Positions 1 to 7,329 of a stretch of DNA of 19,696 bases are shown piece after piece. Position 1 is the first letter of the stretch, and each line of letters begins with the position of its first letter. Below the pieces are notes generated by a model. That model was not told the DNA's origin. It worked only from the letters and a program-made list of their open reading frames with translations, and did not search any database. The position numbers and the translations under genes were made by a program. The DNA comes from Baffinella frigidus (taxonomy: Eukaryota; Cryptophyceae; Cryptomonadales; Baffinellaceae): the NCBI GenBank assembly GCA_026770585.1, contig MU646651.1, forward strand, positions 178,523-198,218. Reading direction: 5' to 3'.

Positions 1-79
1 CCCTGAACCCTGAACCCTGAACCCTGAACCCTGAACCCTGAACCCTGAACCCTGAACCCTGAACCCTGAACCCTGAACC
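1..79. repeat. Telomere-variant tract (CCCTGAA)n
   Basis: About eleven uninterrupted copies of the heptamer CCCTGAA, a one-base variant of the plant-type telomere unit CCCTAAA. The tract runs off the left edge of the window, so its true length is unknown. Unique-looking DNA follows at 80-207. Confidence 0.95.
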
Positions 80-207
80 ACTCTCAGAAAGCAAATCTAA
101 AACAGCCGTGCTGGGAACTCTGCAGGTTATCCAAAATTCTAGAACGTAAATCTAAAACTCTACACCATCACATCCAAAACTCCGAAATCCTGCAGGTTCG
201 GGAACCT
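80..207. other. AT-rich spacer, no gene seen
   Basis: This spacer has short repeated words (ATCTAAAA, ATCCAAAA, GGGAAC...GCAGGTT). They recur in degenerate form at 420-540, on the other side of element A1, suggesting both flanks derive from an older low-complexity repeat. No convincing coding potential or RNA gene was seen. Confidence 0.4.
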
Positions 208-397
208 CCACACGAGAATGCTAGAGGGGCTTATTTAAAACCAATGTGCTTTTAAAAGTGGTGTTTGTGTGGTAACTTTCGTTGATTGGTCACGTAACTA
301 GCCATATATTGGCCAGTCACGAGGTTGGAACACCTTATCCAGGTACAAATATTTACAACCCCACATATAAATAGGATCCTCTAGCATTCTCCAGTGG
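208..397. mobile_element. MITE-like element, family A (copy A1)
   Basis: Ends are imperfect terminal inverted repeats of about 32 bp. The left end begins CCACACGAGAATGCTAGAGG; the right end, read on the other strand, begins CCACTGGAGAATGCTAGAGG. The interior carries GTGTGGTAACTTTCGTTG (267-284), a word shared with family H hairpins, and GTACAAATATTTACA near the right end. A second copy lies inverted at 17345-17535 and a diverged one at 9343-9544. There is no ORF inside, so it is non-autonomous. The superfamily is not assigned because no clear target-site duplication was found. Confidence 0.8.
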
Positions 398-544
398 CTT
401 GTCCTCGCGTGCGTCACCCAGCAGCTTTCAAAAACAAAATCCAAAACGCCAAAACATTGAATCTAAAAATCCAAAACGCTACAACGCTGAAAAACGAGAC
501 ATCACACGTTAAAACGACTTTGCGGGGAACTCCACAGGTGCCGC

Positions 545-624
545 ACCCGAAACCCGAAACCCTAAACCCTAAACCCTAAACCCTAAACCCTCAACCCTAA
601 ACCCTCAACCCTAAACCCTAAACT
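545..624. repeat. Interstitial telomere-like tract (CCCTAAA)n
   Basis: Mixed CCCGAAA, CCCTAAA and CCCTCAA heptamers. The flanks form a short inverted repeat: GGGGAACTCCACAGGTGCCG at 525-544 against CGCACGTGGAGTTCC at 632-646 on the opposite strand. The tract therefore lies in the loop of a foldback. Confidence 0.9.
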
Positions 625-687
625 AGGTTCCGCACGTGGAGTTCCTCCGGTGGTTTGGGACCCTTGTCTTCGCGTGCCTTTCACAGT

Positions 688-902
688 AAACCCCAAACCC
701 AAAACCCTAAACCCCAAACCCTACACCCTGAACCCTAAACCCTAAACCCTAAACCCTAAACCCTGAACCCTAAACCCTAAACCCTAAACCCTAAACCCTA
801 AGCCCGAAACCCCAACCCCTAAACACTAAGCCCTGCACCCTGCACCCTAACCTCTAACCCCTGACCCCCAACCCCTAACCCCTAAACCCCAAATCCTCAA
901 CC

Positions 903-940
<38 letters not shown>
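688..940. repeat. Degenerate telomere-like tract
   Basis: About 250 bp of CCCTAAA, CCCCAAA, CCCTGAA, CCCCTAA and CCCTCAA units, with variants grouped in blocks. The left part is mostly CCCTAAA, the middle CCCCTAA and the right CCCTCAA. This pattern suggests old, locally expanded interstitial repeats rather than an active chromosome end. Confidence 0.9.
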
Positions 941-941
941 C

Positions 942-1168
942 GGCAGGGTGTGGGACATGATGCTGGAGTACCTCCCAATGTTCGGCTCCGTCATTTGGTA
1001 CGCCCCCATCAAATTTGATGGTCAAATCTGGATCTCAAAGTCAATTTTGCGCTGAATGTCAACAACATTCAGCGCCAGATTGACTTAAGTTCCAGCGCAG
1101 GGCAGGGTGTGGGACATGATGCTGGATCACCTCCAAATGTTCGGCTCTGTCATTTGGTACGCCCCATC
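942..1168. repeat. Direct repeat pair bracketing a hairpin
   Basis: A module of about 68 bp starting GGCAGGGTGTGGGACATGAT occurs at 942-1010 and again at 1101-1168 in the same orientation, with a few substitutions. Between the copies is a hairpin whose arms are AAGTCAATTTTGCGCTGAAT and its near complement (1037-1087). The hairpin ends resemble the AAGTCAATT ends of the family I hairpin at 18772. Confidence 0.85.
1037..1087. repeat. Hairpin, family I-like
   Basis: Arms of about 22 nt (AAGTCAATTTTGCGCTGAAT and complement) surround a loop of a few bases. It lies between the two copies of the 68-bp module. The AAGTCAATT/AATTGACTT end word recurs at 8930-8970, 15335-15345 and 18793-18885. Confidence 0.75.
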
Positions 1169-1300
1169 CACTGACCTAATCCCGCCACACCTTGGATGGA
1201 AGTGAATAGGATGGAGCTGCATCCGATTTGTAGCGGGATTGGGTAAGGGTGCCTAGGAATCGCCGAGGTACCCCGGTAGGCCTACTGCCGTGCTCACCCC

Positions 1301-1380
1301 CAAGCACCATGCATACAGGTTATTCCGTTATTTTCCTCAACCTCAATAACCTGTGTCGGGTGAAGCATGCATGGTGCTTG
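1301..1380. repeat. Foldback element R
   Basis: Terminal inverted repeat CAAGCACCATGCAT on both sides, continued inward by ACAGGTTATT/AATAACCTGT after a short bulge on the right arm. The loop is T- and C-rich. No second copy was seen. Confidence 0.75.
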
Positions 1381-1424
1381 CAGCTCTAGTAACAGCCTGT
1401 CTCTTGAGATGGGAGGCCTGCCGT

Positions 1425-1448
1425 GAACCCTAAACCCCAACCCCTAAC
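1425..1448. repeat. Short telomere-like tract
   Basis: About three degenerate CCCTAAA-type units (GAACCCTAAACCCCAACCCC). Confidence 0.7.
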
Positions 1449-1504
1449 ATCAAGAGAAAAACTCGTTTATTATCGATACCGAAACCAACGTGGTCACTAT
1501 GTAT

Positions 1505-1538
1505 TCCCTTCCGTGAACTTCCGTGAACTTTCGTGAAG
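1505..1538. repeat. 11-bp tandem repeat
   Basis: Three head-to-tail copies of about TTCCGTGAACT, the last with a C to T change. Confidence 0.75.
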
Positions 1539-1550
1539 GCCATGCAAGAC

Positions 1551-1726
1551 TACCACGCAAGAGTGTAGGGCAGAGTGGCCTGCAGGAGAAATTGTCAGAT
1601 CTGACTATTTTTTAAGTTCATAAGTGGACATTCTCCCCAGAGAAAAATCAAAATTTCGGAAAGTTGGTACAAATTCCGTGTGAACTGACTTGTTTTCCTA
1701 GGTCAGCCCTACACTTTTGCGTGGTA
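1551..1726. mobile_element. MITE-like element, family F (copy F1)
   Basis: Terminal inverted repeats begin TACCACGCAAGAGTGTAGGG on the left and TACCACGCAAAAGTGTAGGG on the opposite strand at the right. The interior holds CAGATCTGACTATTTTTTAA and GAAAAATCAAAATTTCGG. A highly similar copy in the same orientation lies at 19461-19635. No ORF; non-autonomous. The flanking TA may belong to the target site. Confidence 0.85.
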
Positions 1727-1754
1727 GGACCTAAAGTGAAGGTCTCTTTTCCTG

Positions 1755-1864
1755 CAGGTGGGCGCGCGAGCGTTTCGGGGGGGGGTACGAGTCAAGGCAG
1801 AGTGATGTTCCATGTGTCCCAGAAAACACGTTTCAAATGAGGGAACCACAACCGTAAATTCTGG
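1755..1864. repeat. Dispersed module L, copy 1
   Basis: Contains GGTGGGCGCGCGAGCGTTTC, a G9 run, GTACGAGTCAAGGC and a CCACAACCGTAAATTCTGG end. It matches the right part of the fuller copy at 2335-2510. Confidence 0.8.
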
Positions 1865-1877
1865 TTTGTTACCAAAC

Positions 1878-1973
1878 AAGAATGATGGTCAAAGTGATGG
1901 TCAAACGCGTGGGTGCGGCAGGTGGGCGCGCGACCGTTTCGGGGGGGGGTATGAGTCAGTGGCGGGCGGCGGC
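1878..1973. repeat. Dispersed module L, copy 2
   Basis: Starts AAGAATGATGGTCAAAGTGA, passes through CAAACGCGTGG, GTGGGCGCGCGA and a G9 run, and ends GTGGCGGGCGGCGGC. It matches the left part of copies 3 and 4. G1 and E1 lie between copies 2 and 3. Confidence 0.8.
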
Positions 1974-2004
1974 TTTCCATGTTAAGTTGGATCTTGCCTG
2001 GAAG

Positions 2005-2135
2005 AGCGCTGTGCAGAGAATGTGCCGACAGAAAACGAAAAATGGTCAACGTTGACGTTGTTGAGAACCGTCGACGTGAACATTTTTTCGTTATTTCCGT
2101 TTTTTGTTATTTGGCCAACTTCTCTGCACAGCGCT
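2005..2135. mobile_element. MITE-like element, family G (copy G1)
   Basis: Inverted ends are AGCGCTGTGCAGAGAA on the left and its complement on the right (TTCTCTGCACAGCGCT). The right arm continues with TTGGCCAAC, matching the intact arm of G2 at 15059-15233. Inner arms are diverged. It lies four bases from element E1. No coding capacity. Confidence 0.85.
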
Positions 2136-2139
2136 ACAA

Positions 2140-2301
2140 CCACACAGCGGACTTCGAAGGGATTTCGAATAACCCTTAAGCGATAAGACCTACGACCCTA
2201 CGGTAGGTAATCCGTAGGGGCATAGGGGGGGTTCCTACGGATACGGTAACGGAAACTCGGCCCATCATTGGCCGAAAATCCCTTCGAAGCCCGGTGTGTG
2301 G
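2140..2301. mobile_element. MITE-like element, family E (copy E1)
   Basis: Ends are CCACACAGCGGACTTCGAAG on the left and CCACACACCGGGCTTCGAAG on the opposite strand at the right. The interior includes CGACCCTACGGTAGGTAATC, containing the CCTACGGTAGG core also present in families B, C and D. The right half holds GGTAACGGAAACTCGGCC. Relatives are E2, E3, E4 and E5. Confidence 0.85.
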
Positions 2302-2334
2302 GATGACGACCTAAATCACGGCCTCGCTCTTCCT

Positions 2335-2510
2335 GAATGATGGTCCAAGTGATGGTCAAACGCGTGGCTTTGGCAGGTGGGTGAGCGAGCGTTCCGGGGG
2401 GGGTTACGATTCGGTCTGTGTAACGTACTCGTACGAGTCAAGGCCGAGTGATGTTTCATCTGTCCCAGAACACACGTTTCACATCAGGGAACCACAACCG
2501 TAAATTCTGG
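2335..2510. repeat. Dispersed module L, copy 3 (fullest)
   Basis: Runs from GAATGATGGTCCAAGTGATG through the GTGGGTGAGCGAGCGTTCC and poly-G segment to ACCACAACCGTAAATTCTGG. It joins the parts seen separately in copies 1 and 2, so it may represent the ancestral arrangement of the module. Confidence 0.8.
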
Positions 2511-2655
2511 AGTGTGGCCTGGGGAGGGCGCGGGGTCAACCATGAGGGTAACAAAATGAGGGTTCGGGTCCAGGGGTTACGTTCGAGAGCGTGACTGTGT
2601 GACGCTCGACCGTGTAGTGTTTCTGATTTGTGGCATGGCGCTCTCCCTCAAAAAC

Positions 2656-2751
2656 AAGAATGATGGTCAAAGTGATAGTCAAACGCGTGGCTTTGGCAGG
2701 TGGGTGCGCGAGCGTTTCGGGGGGGGGTACGATTCATTGGCGGGCGGCGGC
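2656..2751. repeat. Dispersed module L, copy 4
   Basis: AAGAATGATGGTCAAAGTGA through GCGGGCGGCGGC, the same extent as copy 2 and very similar to it. It is followed directly by module J copy 1. Confidence 0.8.
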
Positions 2752-2755
2752 TTGA

Positions 2756-2919
2756 GTGAGGGCTCTGACGCCCCGCGGCGCCCCCCTGGAGGTTTGCCCC
2801 CCCTGCCCCGCAGGCGAAGAAATATAATTTTTATTTTATTTATTTATTTATGTATTACGGATCGGACCCAAGATGGCCACCATGTATTCCCCCCCTGGAG
2901 GTTTGTGCCCCCGCCCCTT
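2756..2919. repeat. Dispersed module J, copy 1
   Basis: GTGAGGGCTCTGACGCCC, a pyrimidine/GC-rich stretch (GGCGCCCCCCTGGAGG), GCAGGCGAAGA, an ATTT-rich run, then ATTACGGATCGGACCC. The same order recurs at 3256-3469. The A/T-rich simple-repeat core could be a retroposon tail, but no RNA polymerase III promoter was identified. Confidence 0.8.
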
Positions 2920-2922
2920 CGA

Positions 2923-3055
2923 CTTAGCAGCCACCGGTGGCTTCACGGATACAGTCCATCTCAACGATTTGTACTAGAATCTTATCCATTGCCCTGGAAC
3001 CTAACCGGAATTTCACCTTGCATTCAAGGTGAAAAGGTCCTCGGTCGCTGCTAAG
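2923..3055. repeat. Foldback element K
   Basis: Terminal inverted repeat CTTAGCAGCCACCG at the left against CTTAGCAGCGACCG on the opposite strand at the right. An internal perfect hairpin, TTCACCTTG/CAAGGTGAA, lies at 3012-3034. The element is bracketed by direct copies of GGAGGTTTGTGCCCCCGCCC (2897-2919) and GGAGGTTTGTCCCCCCCGCC (3071-3093). Confidence 0.75.
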
Positions 3056-3255
3056 TGGAAGTTTGTCTATGGAGGTTTGTCCCCCCCGCCCCTTGCGGAT
3101 TTCATCGGGCCCCTTCATAGATTATATCTCAGAAACTGTCCATCTAAACGATTTATGGTACAAATCGAAGAGTTTTAAAACTCTGAATGTACAAAATGGC
3201 TCCAAGACCCACTGAAATCTTGGATAGAATCTGTGGCGAGTCACGATGGGATTAG

Positions 3256-3469
3256 GTGAGGACTCTGACGCCCTACGGCGCCCCCCTGGAGGCCCCCCCC
3301 CCCTACCCTGCAGGCGAAGAGAAAGAAAAAGTGTATTTATTTATGTATGTATGTATGTATGTATGTATGTATGTATGTATGTATGTATTACGGATCGGAT
3401 GTATGTATGTATTATGGATCGGACCCAAGATGGGCACCATGCATTTTCCCCCTGGAGGCTGTCCCCCGC
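3256..3469. repeat. Dispersed module J, copy 2, with ATGT microsatellite
   Basis: Same order of segments as the copy at 2756, but the ATTT run is replaced by a (ATGT)n array at 3343-3388, with a second short array at 3399-3410. ATTACGGATCGG and ATTATGGATCGG flank the second array, indicating a small internal duplication. Element M begins exactly at the end. Confidence 0.85.
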
Positions 3470-3640
3470 CCACACGAGGCTATCCATGCGAACAGGATAA
3501 AAGGACATTTTAAAAATTCAAGGGAAAGCTACACGGAAAGCGTGTAGGTACGTGACCAATGTGCTGACTTTTGGCGTGTTTCCTGGGCAACAATCCAATA
3601 ATTGACTTATGAATCTGTTCGCATGAATAGCCTCGTGTGG
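3470..3640. mobile_element. MITE-like element M with 5-bp target duplication
   Basis: 26-bp terminal inverted repeats with one mismatch: the left begins CCACACGAGGCTATCCATGC, the right on the opposite strand CCACACGAGGCTATTCATGC. The flanking sequence is CCCGC at 3465-3469 and again at 3641-3645, consistent with a 5-bp target-site duplication. The first nine bases match family A ends. No ORF. Confidence 0.85.
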
Positions 3641-3649
3641 CCCGCAGCC

Positions 3650-3813
3650 ATCGCGTCGCCGGACTTCGAAGGCATTTTGAATAACCCCGTAAGGGATACT
3701 CCCCAGGCCCTACGGTAGGCAATGCTGTAGGGACATAGGGGGGTTCCTACGGATAAGGTAACGGAAACTCGGCCCGATTTGGGCCGAAAATTCCGTCGTA
3801 GCCCGCTGTGTGG
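3650..3813. mobile_element. MITE-like element, family E (copy E2)
   Basis: GCCGGACTTCGAAGG at the left and GTCGTAGCCCGCTGTGTGG at the right. The middle carries GGCCCTACGGTAGGCAATGC and GGTAACGGAAACTCGGCCC. The left outer end is eroded compared with E1. Confidence 0.8.
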
Positions 3814-3951
3814 TACTGTGGCACGCGGCGGACTACGCTGTTTTTAGGGGGGCTGAATTTTCGGGTGTGAACGTCCCCAAGCTGTGCGGATAGGTTCTAT
3901 TTCGCAAGCCGGTTAGCAAACCGATTCCATTTCGCAAACCAACGCCATGTT

Positions 3952-4107
3952 AATAGGGCAACGGGCTGAAACCCGGGTAGTTGAGTCTACGGTATTGCCT
4001 ACGGTAGGCCGTAGGGGCCCAGTGGGGGTACTACGAAACCTTGGGTCGTAGGAGCCCTTTGGCCCACCGTACCTCACTACCCGGGTTTCAGTCCGTTCGC
4101 CTATGAA
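3952..4107. mobile_element. MITE-like element, family D (copy D1)
   Basis: Inverted ends: AATAGGGCAACGGGCTGAAA leading to ACCCGGGTAG on the left; on the opposite strand ATAGGCGAACGGACTGAAAC leading to CCGGGTAG. The core is TTGCCTACGGTAGGCCGTAG. Shares layout with D2 and D3. It ends six bases before B1. Confidence 0.85.
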
Positions 4108-4113
4108 TGTATG

Positions 4114-4235
4114 TACAGGGCTACCTCGCTCATAAGAAACCGCCCCACCCCCCAGGACCACCATAGTGCCCTAGGCATAGGCCTACTGTAGGGTCCTAGG
4201 GGGTGGCGCTTTCTTATGAGCGAGGTACCCCTGTA
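4114..4235. mobile_element. MITE-like element, family B (copy B1)
   Basis: Bounded by TA on both sides. Ends are CAGGGCTACCTCGCTCATAA on the left and CAGGGGTACCTCGCTCATAA on the opposite strand. The centre is rich in CCTAGG and has CCTACTGTAGG. No ORF of its own. The TA duplication suggests a Tc1/mariner-like integrator (inference). It is joined to half of a C element on its right. Confidence 0.9.
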
Positions 4236-4303
4236 CCGTAGGGCCCTCGGACCTGCCTAGGACCTCTTGGCGGTCAATTTTGACCCCCTCGCCACTTAAG
4301 GGA
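4236..4303. mobile_element. Truncated C element joined to B1
   Basis: Half of a family C element running from the CCGTAGGGCCCT core to its end GCCACTTAAGGGA. The other half is missing. The same half-element, inverted and joined to another B copy, is at 4946-5012. Confidence 0.8.
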
Positions 4304-4310
4304 CTTAAGT

Positions 4311-4341
4311 GGCGGTTTCTTATGAGCGAGGTACCCCTGTA
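4311..4341. mobile_element. Family B right-end fragment
   Basis: GGTTTCTTATGAGCGAGGTA plus CCCCTGTA, the last 27-30 bp of a B element. It is preceded by a C-like start (CTTAAGTGGC, 4304-4313), marking an internal-deletion junction. Confidence 0.75.
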
Positions 4342-4403
4342 TTTGATGTTCATTGAGGGTGGAAAGCTGGAAGCCAAGGCGAGGATCTTGCTGGGGTGCC
4401 ACT

Positions 4404-4752
4404 CAACCCTGAACCCTAAACCCTAGACCCTAAACCCTAAACCCTAAACCCTAAACCCTAGACCCTAGACCCTAGACCCTAAACCCTAGACCCTAGACCC
4501 TAAACCCTAAACCCCAAACCCTACATCCTAAACCCTAAACCCTAAACCCTAAACCCTAAACCCTAAACCCCAAACCCTAAACCCTAAACCCCAAACCCCA
4601 AACCCCAAACCCTAAACCCTAAACCGTACACCCCAAACCCTAAACCCTAAACCCCAAACCTTGAACCCCAAACCCTCAACCCTAAACCCTAAACCAGAAA
4701 CCAGAAACCATACACCCTAAACCCTAAACCCTAAACCCGAAACCTTAAACCA
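4404..4752. repeat. Long interstitial telomere-like tract
   Basis: About 350 bp of CCCTAAA with many CCCTAGA, CCCCAAA and other variants, clustered in sub-blocks. It lies in the spacer of a large inverted repeat formed by B plus half-C composites (4114-4303 and 4946-5133). Confidence 0.95.
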
Positions 4753-4841
4753 GGCTCCACGCCGGGGATTCTGGACAGGGAAGGCTACGACCAGCTATGA
4801 GGAGGTGTGGGTAGTGCGGGTAGGACGGGAACTCCGACGTG

Positions 4842-4948
4842 TCCCTTAACCCATAAGTGGCCATGCCCACAAATTTGAGGGCCTAGAGGTCCTAGGCAGG
4901 TCCTAGGGCCCTACCGTAGGGCATATGAGCCTACTGGGCACTTGAGGG
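4842..4948. mobile_element. MITE-like element, family C (diverged copy C1)
   Basis: TCCCTTAACCCATAAGTGGCC at the left (three or four bases inserted compared with the family) and GGGCACTTGAGGG at the right. The interior is GGTCCTAGGCAGGTCCTAGG followed by CCCTACCGTAGGGC. It abuts a second, half C element. Confidence 0.75.
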
Positions 4949-5012
4949 TTAAGTGGCGAGGGTGTGAAAATTGACCGCCAAGAGGTCCTAGGCAGGTCCG
5001 AGGGCCCTACGG
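4946..5012. mobile_element. Truncated C element joined to B2
   Basis: GGGTTAAGTGGCGAGGG through GGTCCGAGGGCCCTACGG, interrupted by B2 at the TA of its CGGTA core. It is nearly identical, in inverted orientation, to 4236-4303. Confidence 0.8.
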
Positions 5013-5133
5013 TACAGGGGTACCTCGCTCATAAGAAAACGCCCCCCCCTAGGACCCTACAGTAGGCCGATGCCTAGGGCCCTATGGTCTTAGGGGGGGG
5101 GGGGGGGGGGGTCTTATGAGCGGGGTACCCCTG
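5013..5133. mobile_element. MITE-like element, family B (copy B2)
   Basis: Left flank TA, then CAGGGGTACCTCGCTCATAA. The right end reads, on the other strand, CAGGGGTACCCCGCTCATAA. A run of about 20 G near 5093-5111 replaces the usual right arm. The right flank is CA rather than TA, suggesting mutation or deletion there. Confidence 0.85.
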
Positions 5134-5240
5134 CAGTGCGGGTAGGACGGGAACTCCGACGTATATCTAAGCACGTGAACTGGGGGAATGAATCTGGAAA
5201 ACACAGAGGGGGCGGGCGACCCGGAGTAAGTAGGTAGCAG

Positions 5241-5427
5241 CCACCCTGGAGTCGCCTTGTGGGCAAATCTTAAGTCAATCTCCGAGAGATGCACTCGGAT
5301 TCCGAGTGCAACTTATGGGCAAATCGACAGTTTCTTAAGCCACCTCCCGCACCCGGATTCCGAGTGCATCTGTATGGGAGGTGGCTTAAGAAACCATCGA
5401 TTTGTCCGTAAGTTGCCTCCAGGGTGG
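5241..5427. mobile_element. Foldback element Q
   Basis: Outer inverted ends CCACCCTGGAG at both sides. An inner 41-bp arm pair (5308-5348 against 5376-5416) reads GCAACTTATGGGCAAATCGA on the left and nearly the same on the opposite strand at the right. A perfect 19-nt palindrome, GCACTCGGATTCCGAGTGC, lies at 5291-5309 and a variant at 5349-5367. The left arm is thus partly duplicated. No ORF. Confidence 0.8.
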
Positions 5428-5428
5428 A

Positions 5429-5538
5429 TATCCCTTAAGTGGCCAGGCGGTCAAATTTGACCGGCAAGAGGCCCTGTCCTAGGCAGGTCCTAGGGCCCAA
5501 CGGTAGGGCGTGCGAGTCTACTGGCCACTTCAGGGATA
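5429..5538. mobile_element. MITE-like element, family C (copy C2)
   Basis: TA-bounded ends TCCCTTAAGTGGCCAGG and its near complement CTGGCCACTTCAGGGA. The interior holds GGTCAAATTTGACCGGCAAG and GGTCCTAGGGCCCAACGGTA. Intact and typical length. Confidence 0.9.
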
Positions 5539-5591
5539 CGAGAGAGAGACGAGAGCACGGTGCATCTGGACCAAGAGAGACCCGGAAAGAT

Positions 5592-5714
5592 TACAGGGTT
5601 ACCTCGCTCATAAGAAACTTCCCCCTCCCCCTAGGGCTGCCATAGGGCCCTAGGCATGGGCCTACTGTAGGGTCCTAGGGGGGGGCGGTTTCTTATGAGC
5701 GAGGTACCCCTGTA
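5592..5714. mobile_element. MITE-like element, family B (copy B3)
   Basis: TA flanks on both sides. Left end CAGGGTTACCTCGCTCATAA; right end on the other strand CAGGGGTACCTCGCTCATAA. The centre is CCTAGGCATGGGCCTACTGT. Confidence 0.9.
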
Positions 5715-5809
5715 GGCAGAAGGTGAATGGAGAGTAGGCGTTTGAGTAAACTCGTGAGTAACGGGCATGGTTCCACATCCGAACCCTTAATTTCGAGAAA
5801 CCCCTGTGG

Positions 5810-5856
5810 TGCTTTGGTGGTGCTTTGGTGCGGTGCTTTGGTGGTGCTTTGGTGCT
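5810..5856. repeat. GGTGCTTTGGTG minisatellite
   Basis: Four to five copies of a 9-12 bp unit built from GGTGCTTTGGT. A single diverged copy, GTGCTTTGGTGCGTTGGTGC, occurs at 16648-16667 before the paralogous module S. Confidence 0.8.
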
Positions 5857-5937
5857 TTGTATTACACTAACATCGAACGCCACGCCCACCTCACTCTTGA
5901 GGAGATGGGACCGATCTACGGACGAGCTCCCCGATCC
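5848..5937 (+). repeat. Dispersed module S, copy 1 (possible gene relic)
   Basis: Matches 16664-16745. In one frame both copies read YTxIE, then LTLEE, then IYGxAPR. The conserved frame with changed codons suggests a relic of a coding region, perhaps from a transposable element, but no family is recognised. A chance open frame in a DNA repeat remains possible. Confidence 0.5.
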
Positions 5938-5941
5938 TACC

Positions 5942-6062
5942 TACAGGGGCACCTCGCTCATAAGAAAACACCAACCCCCTAGGACCATCATAAGGCCCTA
6001 GACACAAGCTTACTGTAGGGCCCTAGGGGGAGGCATTTTCTTATGAGCGAGGTACCCCTGTA
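5942..6062. mobile_element. MITE-like element, family B (copy B4)
   Basis: TA on both sides. Left end CAGGGGCACCTCGCTCATAA; right end complement CAGGGGTACCTCGCTCATAA. The central CCTAGG blocks are intact. Confidence 0.9.
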
Positions 6063-6110
6063 CTTAGGCTGGACCGGCCAATTTGACCATCACGTTGCCC
6101 ATCAGCCGCG

Positions 6111-6173
6111 ACTTCCCTACAGTAGGGATATGCCTAGGCCCCTATGGTTGTCCTAGGGCGGGGCGGTTTCTTA
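6111..6173. mobile_element. Truncated B element interrupted by C3
   Basis: Right half of a B element from CCCTACAGTAGGGATATGCC to CGGTTTCTTA. At the TTA the sequence passes directly into C3, so C3 appears to have inserted and the B end beyond is lost. Confidence 0.7.
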
Positions 6174-6285
6174 TCCCTCAAGTGGCCAGGGGGATCAAAA
6201 TTGACCCCCGGCAGGTCCTAGGCAGGTCCTAGGGTCCTACGGTAGGACGCATGAGCCTAAAGCTGTACTCGCCACTTCAGGGATA
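6172..6285. mobile_element. MITE-like element, family C (copy C3)
   Basis: TA-bounded TCCCTCAAGTGGCCAGG at the left, GCCACTTCAGGGA at the right. The interior GGTCCTAGGCAGGTCCTAGG and GTCCTACGGTAGGAC carry the shared core palindrome. Confidence 0.9.
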
Positions 6286-6328
6286 CGGCAACCCGGCCGC
6301 GTAACATAGGGGGGGGCGTATGTTATAC

Positions 6329-6432
6329 TATCCCTTAAGTGGCCAGTAGGCTCATACGCCCTAACGTAGGGCCCTAGGACCTGCCTAGGACCTCTGCGAA
6401 TGGTTTTCGACCCTTTGGCCATTCAAGGGATA
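6329..6432. mobile_element. MITE-like element, family C (copy C4)
   Basis: TA-bounded TCCCTTAAGTGGCCAGTAGG at the left. The right arm GGCCATTCAAGGGA is somewhat diverged (GTGG changed). Opposite orientation to C3. Confidence 0.85.
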
Positions 6433-6522
6433 TGTATACATAGTATCTTATCCCCTCACATGGCGTATGTGTTGGCAGTAGTATATGTGTTCCCATCGAG
6501 TGTGCCCATGAAGGTCTCTGGG

Positions 6523-6585
6523 TGGATAAGGTAACGGAAACTCGGGCACTGAGTGCCCCGAAAGCGCCTCGTAGCCCGCTGTGTG
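6523..6585. mobile_element. Family E right-half fragment (E3)
   Basis: GGATAAGGTAACGGAAACTC through CTCGTAGCCCGCTGTGTG. This matches the right halves of E1 and E2. The left half is absent. Confidence 0.75.
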
Positions 6586-6752
6586 CCTGGAGAAAGGCCA
6601 TGCTTCCTTTCAAAGCGGAGAAAAAGGCATCCAGGGCTGAACCCTTCCGTACGCCGGAACAAAACGGATCGGGGCGGGACTCCGGAAGCGGCCCCACGGT
6701 AGAGAGAAAATACGCGTTGCTTCGGATCGCAATGGCCAAGAGCTGCGATCCT

Positions 6753-7018
6753 TTAGGTCCTTTAGGTTTTAATTTCTCCCAACATATGACAACGACACGC
6801 CCTTCCGTAGAAAGGACAGCAAAGAAAGCATGTTTGCTTTCGGATCGCGTTTAGGTCCTTTAGGTTTTAATTTCTCCCAACATACGCCAACGACACGCCC
6901 TTCCGTAGAAAGAACTTGAGGTCCTTTAGGTTTTGATTTCTCCCAACACGGCCCAACGACACGCCTTTCCGTAGAAAAGATCTGCAGAGAAAGCATTTTT
7001 GCTTTGGGATCGCGTTTA
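6753..7018 (-). repeat. Tandem repeat T, three units
   Basis: Units of about 98, 67 and 101 bp at 6753-6850, 6851-6917 and 6918-7018. Each contains GGTCCTTTAGGTTTT, TTTCTCCCAACA and ACGACACGCC; two contain GCTTT.GGATCGCGTTTA. The minus strand is open through all units and gives repeated peptide pieces such as KPKGPKRDPKA and STEGRVVGVCWEK. Whether it is translated cannot be decided here. Confidence 0.8.
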
Positions 7019-7329
7019 GCTCTCCAGTGCAGAGGCTCGTGAAGAGGGGATAGAGGGTGGTTCTTTTGGGGTGGGTGAAGGTATGCGATATCGCTCCCAT
7101 GCTCACTTACACGCACCGAACCCAAGTCAGCCTTTATGAGGCTCATGGTATCCCATGGTTGAAGTTTAAAAGCTTCAATCACGAATACCCCACAAGGTGA
7201 AAGGGGATTGTGTGGTGGTGTGAGGTGAAACCAGTTAGACACCCAAGATGAAAAAGGAGAGAAATGTGATGCATTAAGAGGAGGAGTGGCTTTACAAACG
7301 AGTCGCTTTACAGATTTCCTCTGCGAAAA

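Larger units (their letters stand above)
4813..5162. repeat. 28-bp direct repeats bracketing a C/B block
   Basis: AGTGCGGGTAGGACGGGAAC... is present at 4813-4840 and 5135-5162, identical over 28 bp. The block of C1, half-C and B2 lies between. Their length is far beyond normal MITE target duplications, so this looks like a local duplication or a template-switch product. Confidence 0.85.

Noticed and set aside
1-79. A true chromosome end at the left edge
   Set aside because: The tract is the CCCTGAA variant, not the CCCTAAA seen in the cleanest arrays, and similar tracts occur throughout the window, so it is more likely interstitial and cut by the window boundary.
942-1168. CRISPR-like array
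   Set aside because: Only two copies of a 68-bp module with one hairpin between them; no regular spacer series and a eukaryotic context.
3246-3547. Three overlapping open frames rich in MYVC repeats
   Set aside because: These are translations of the (ATGT)n microsatellite.
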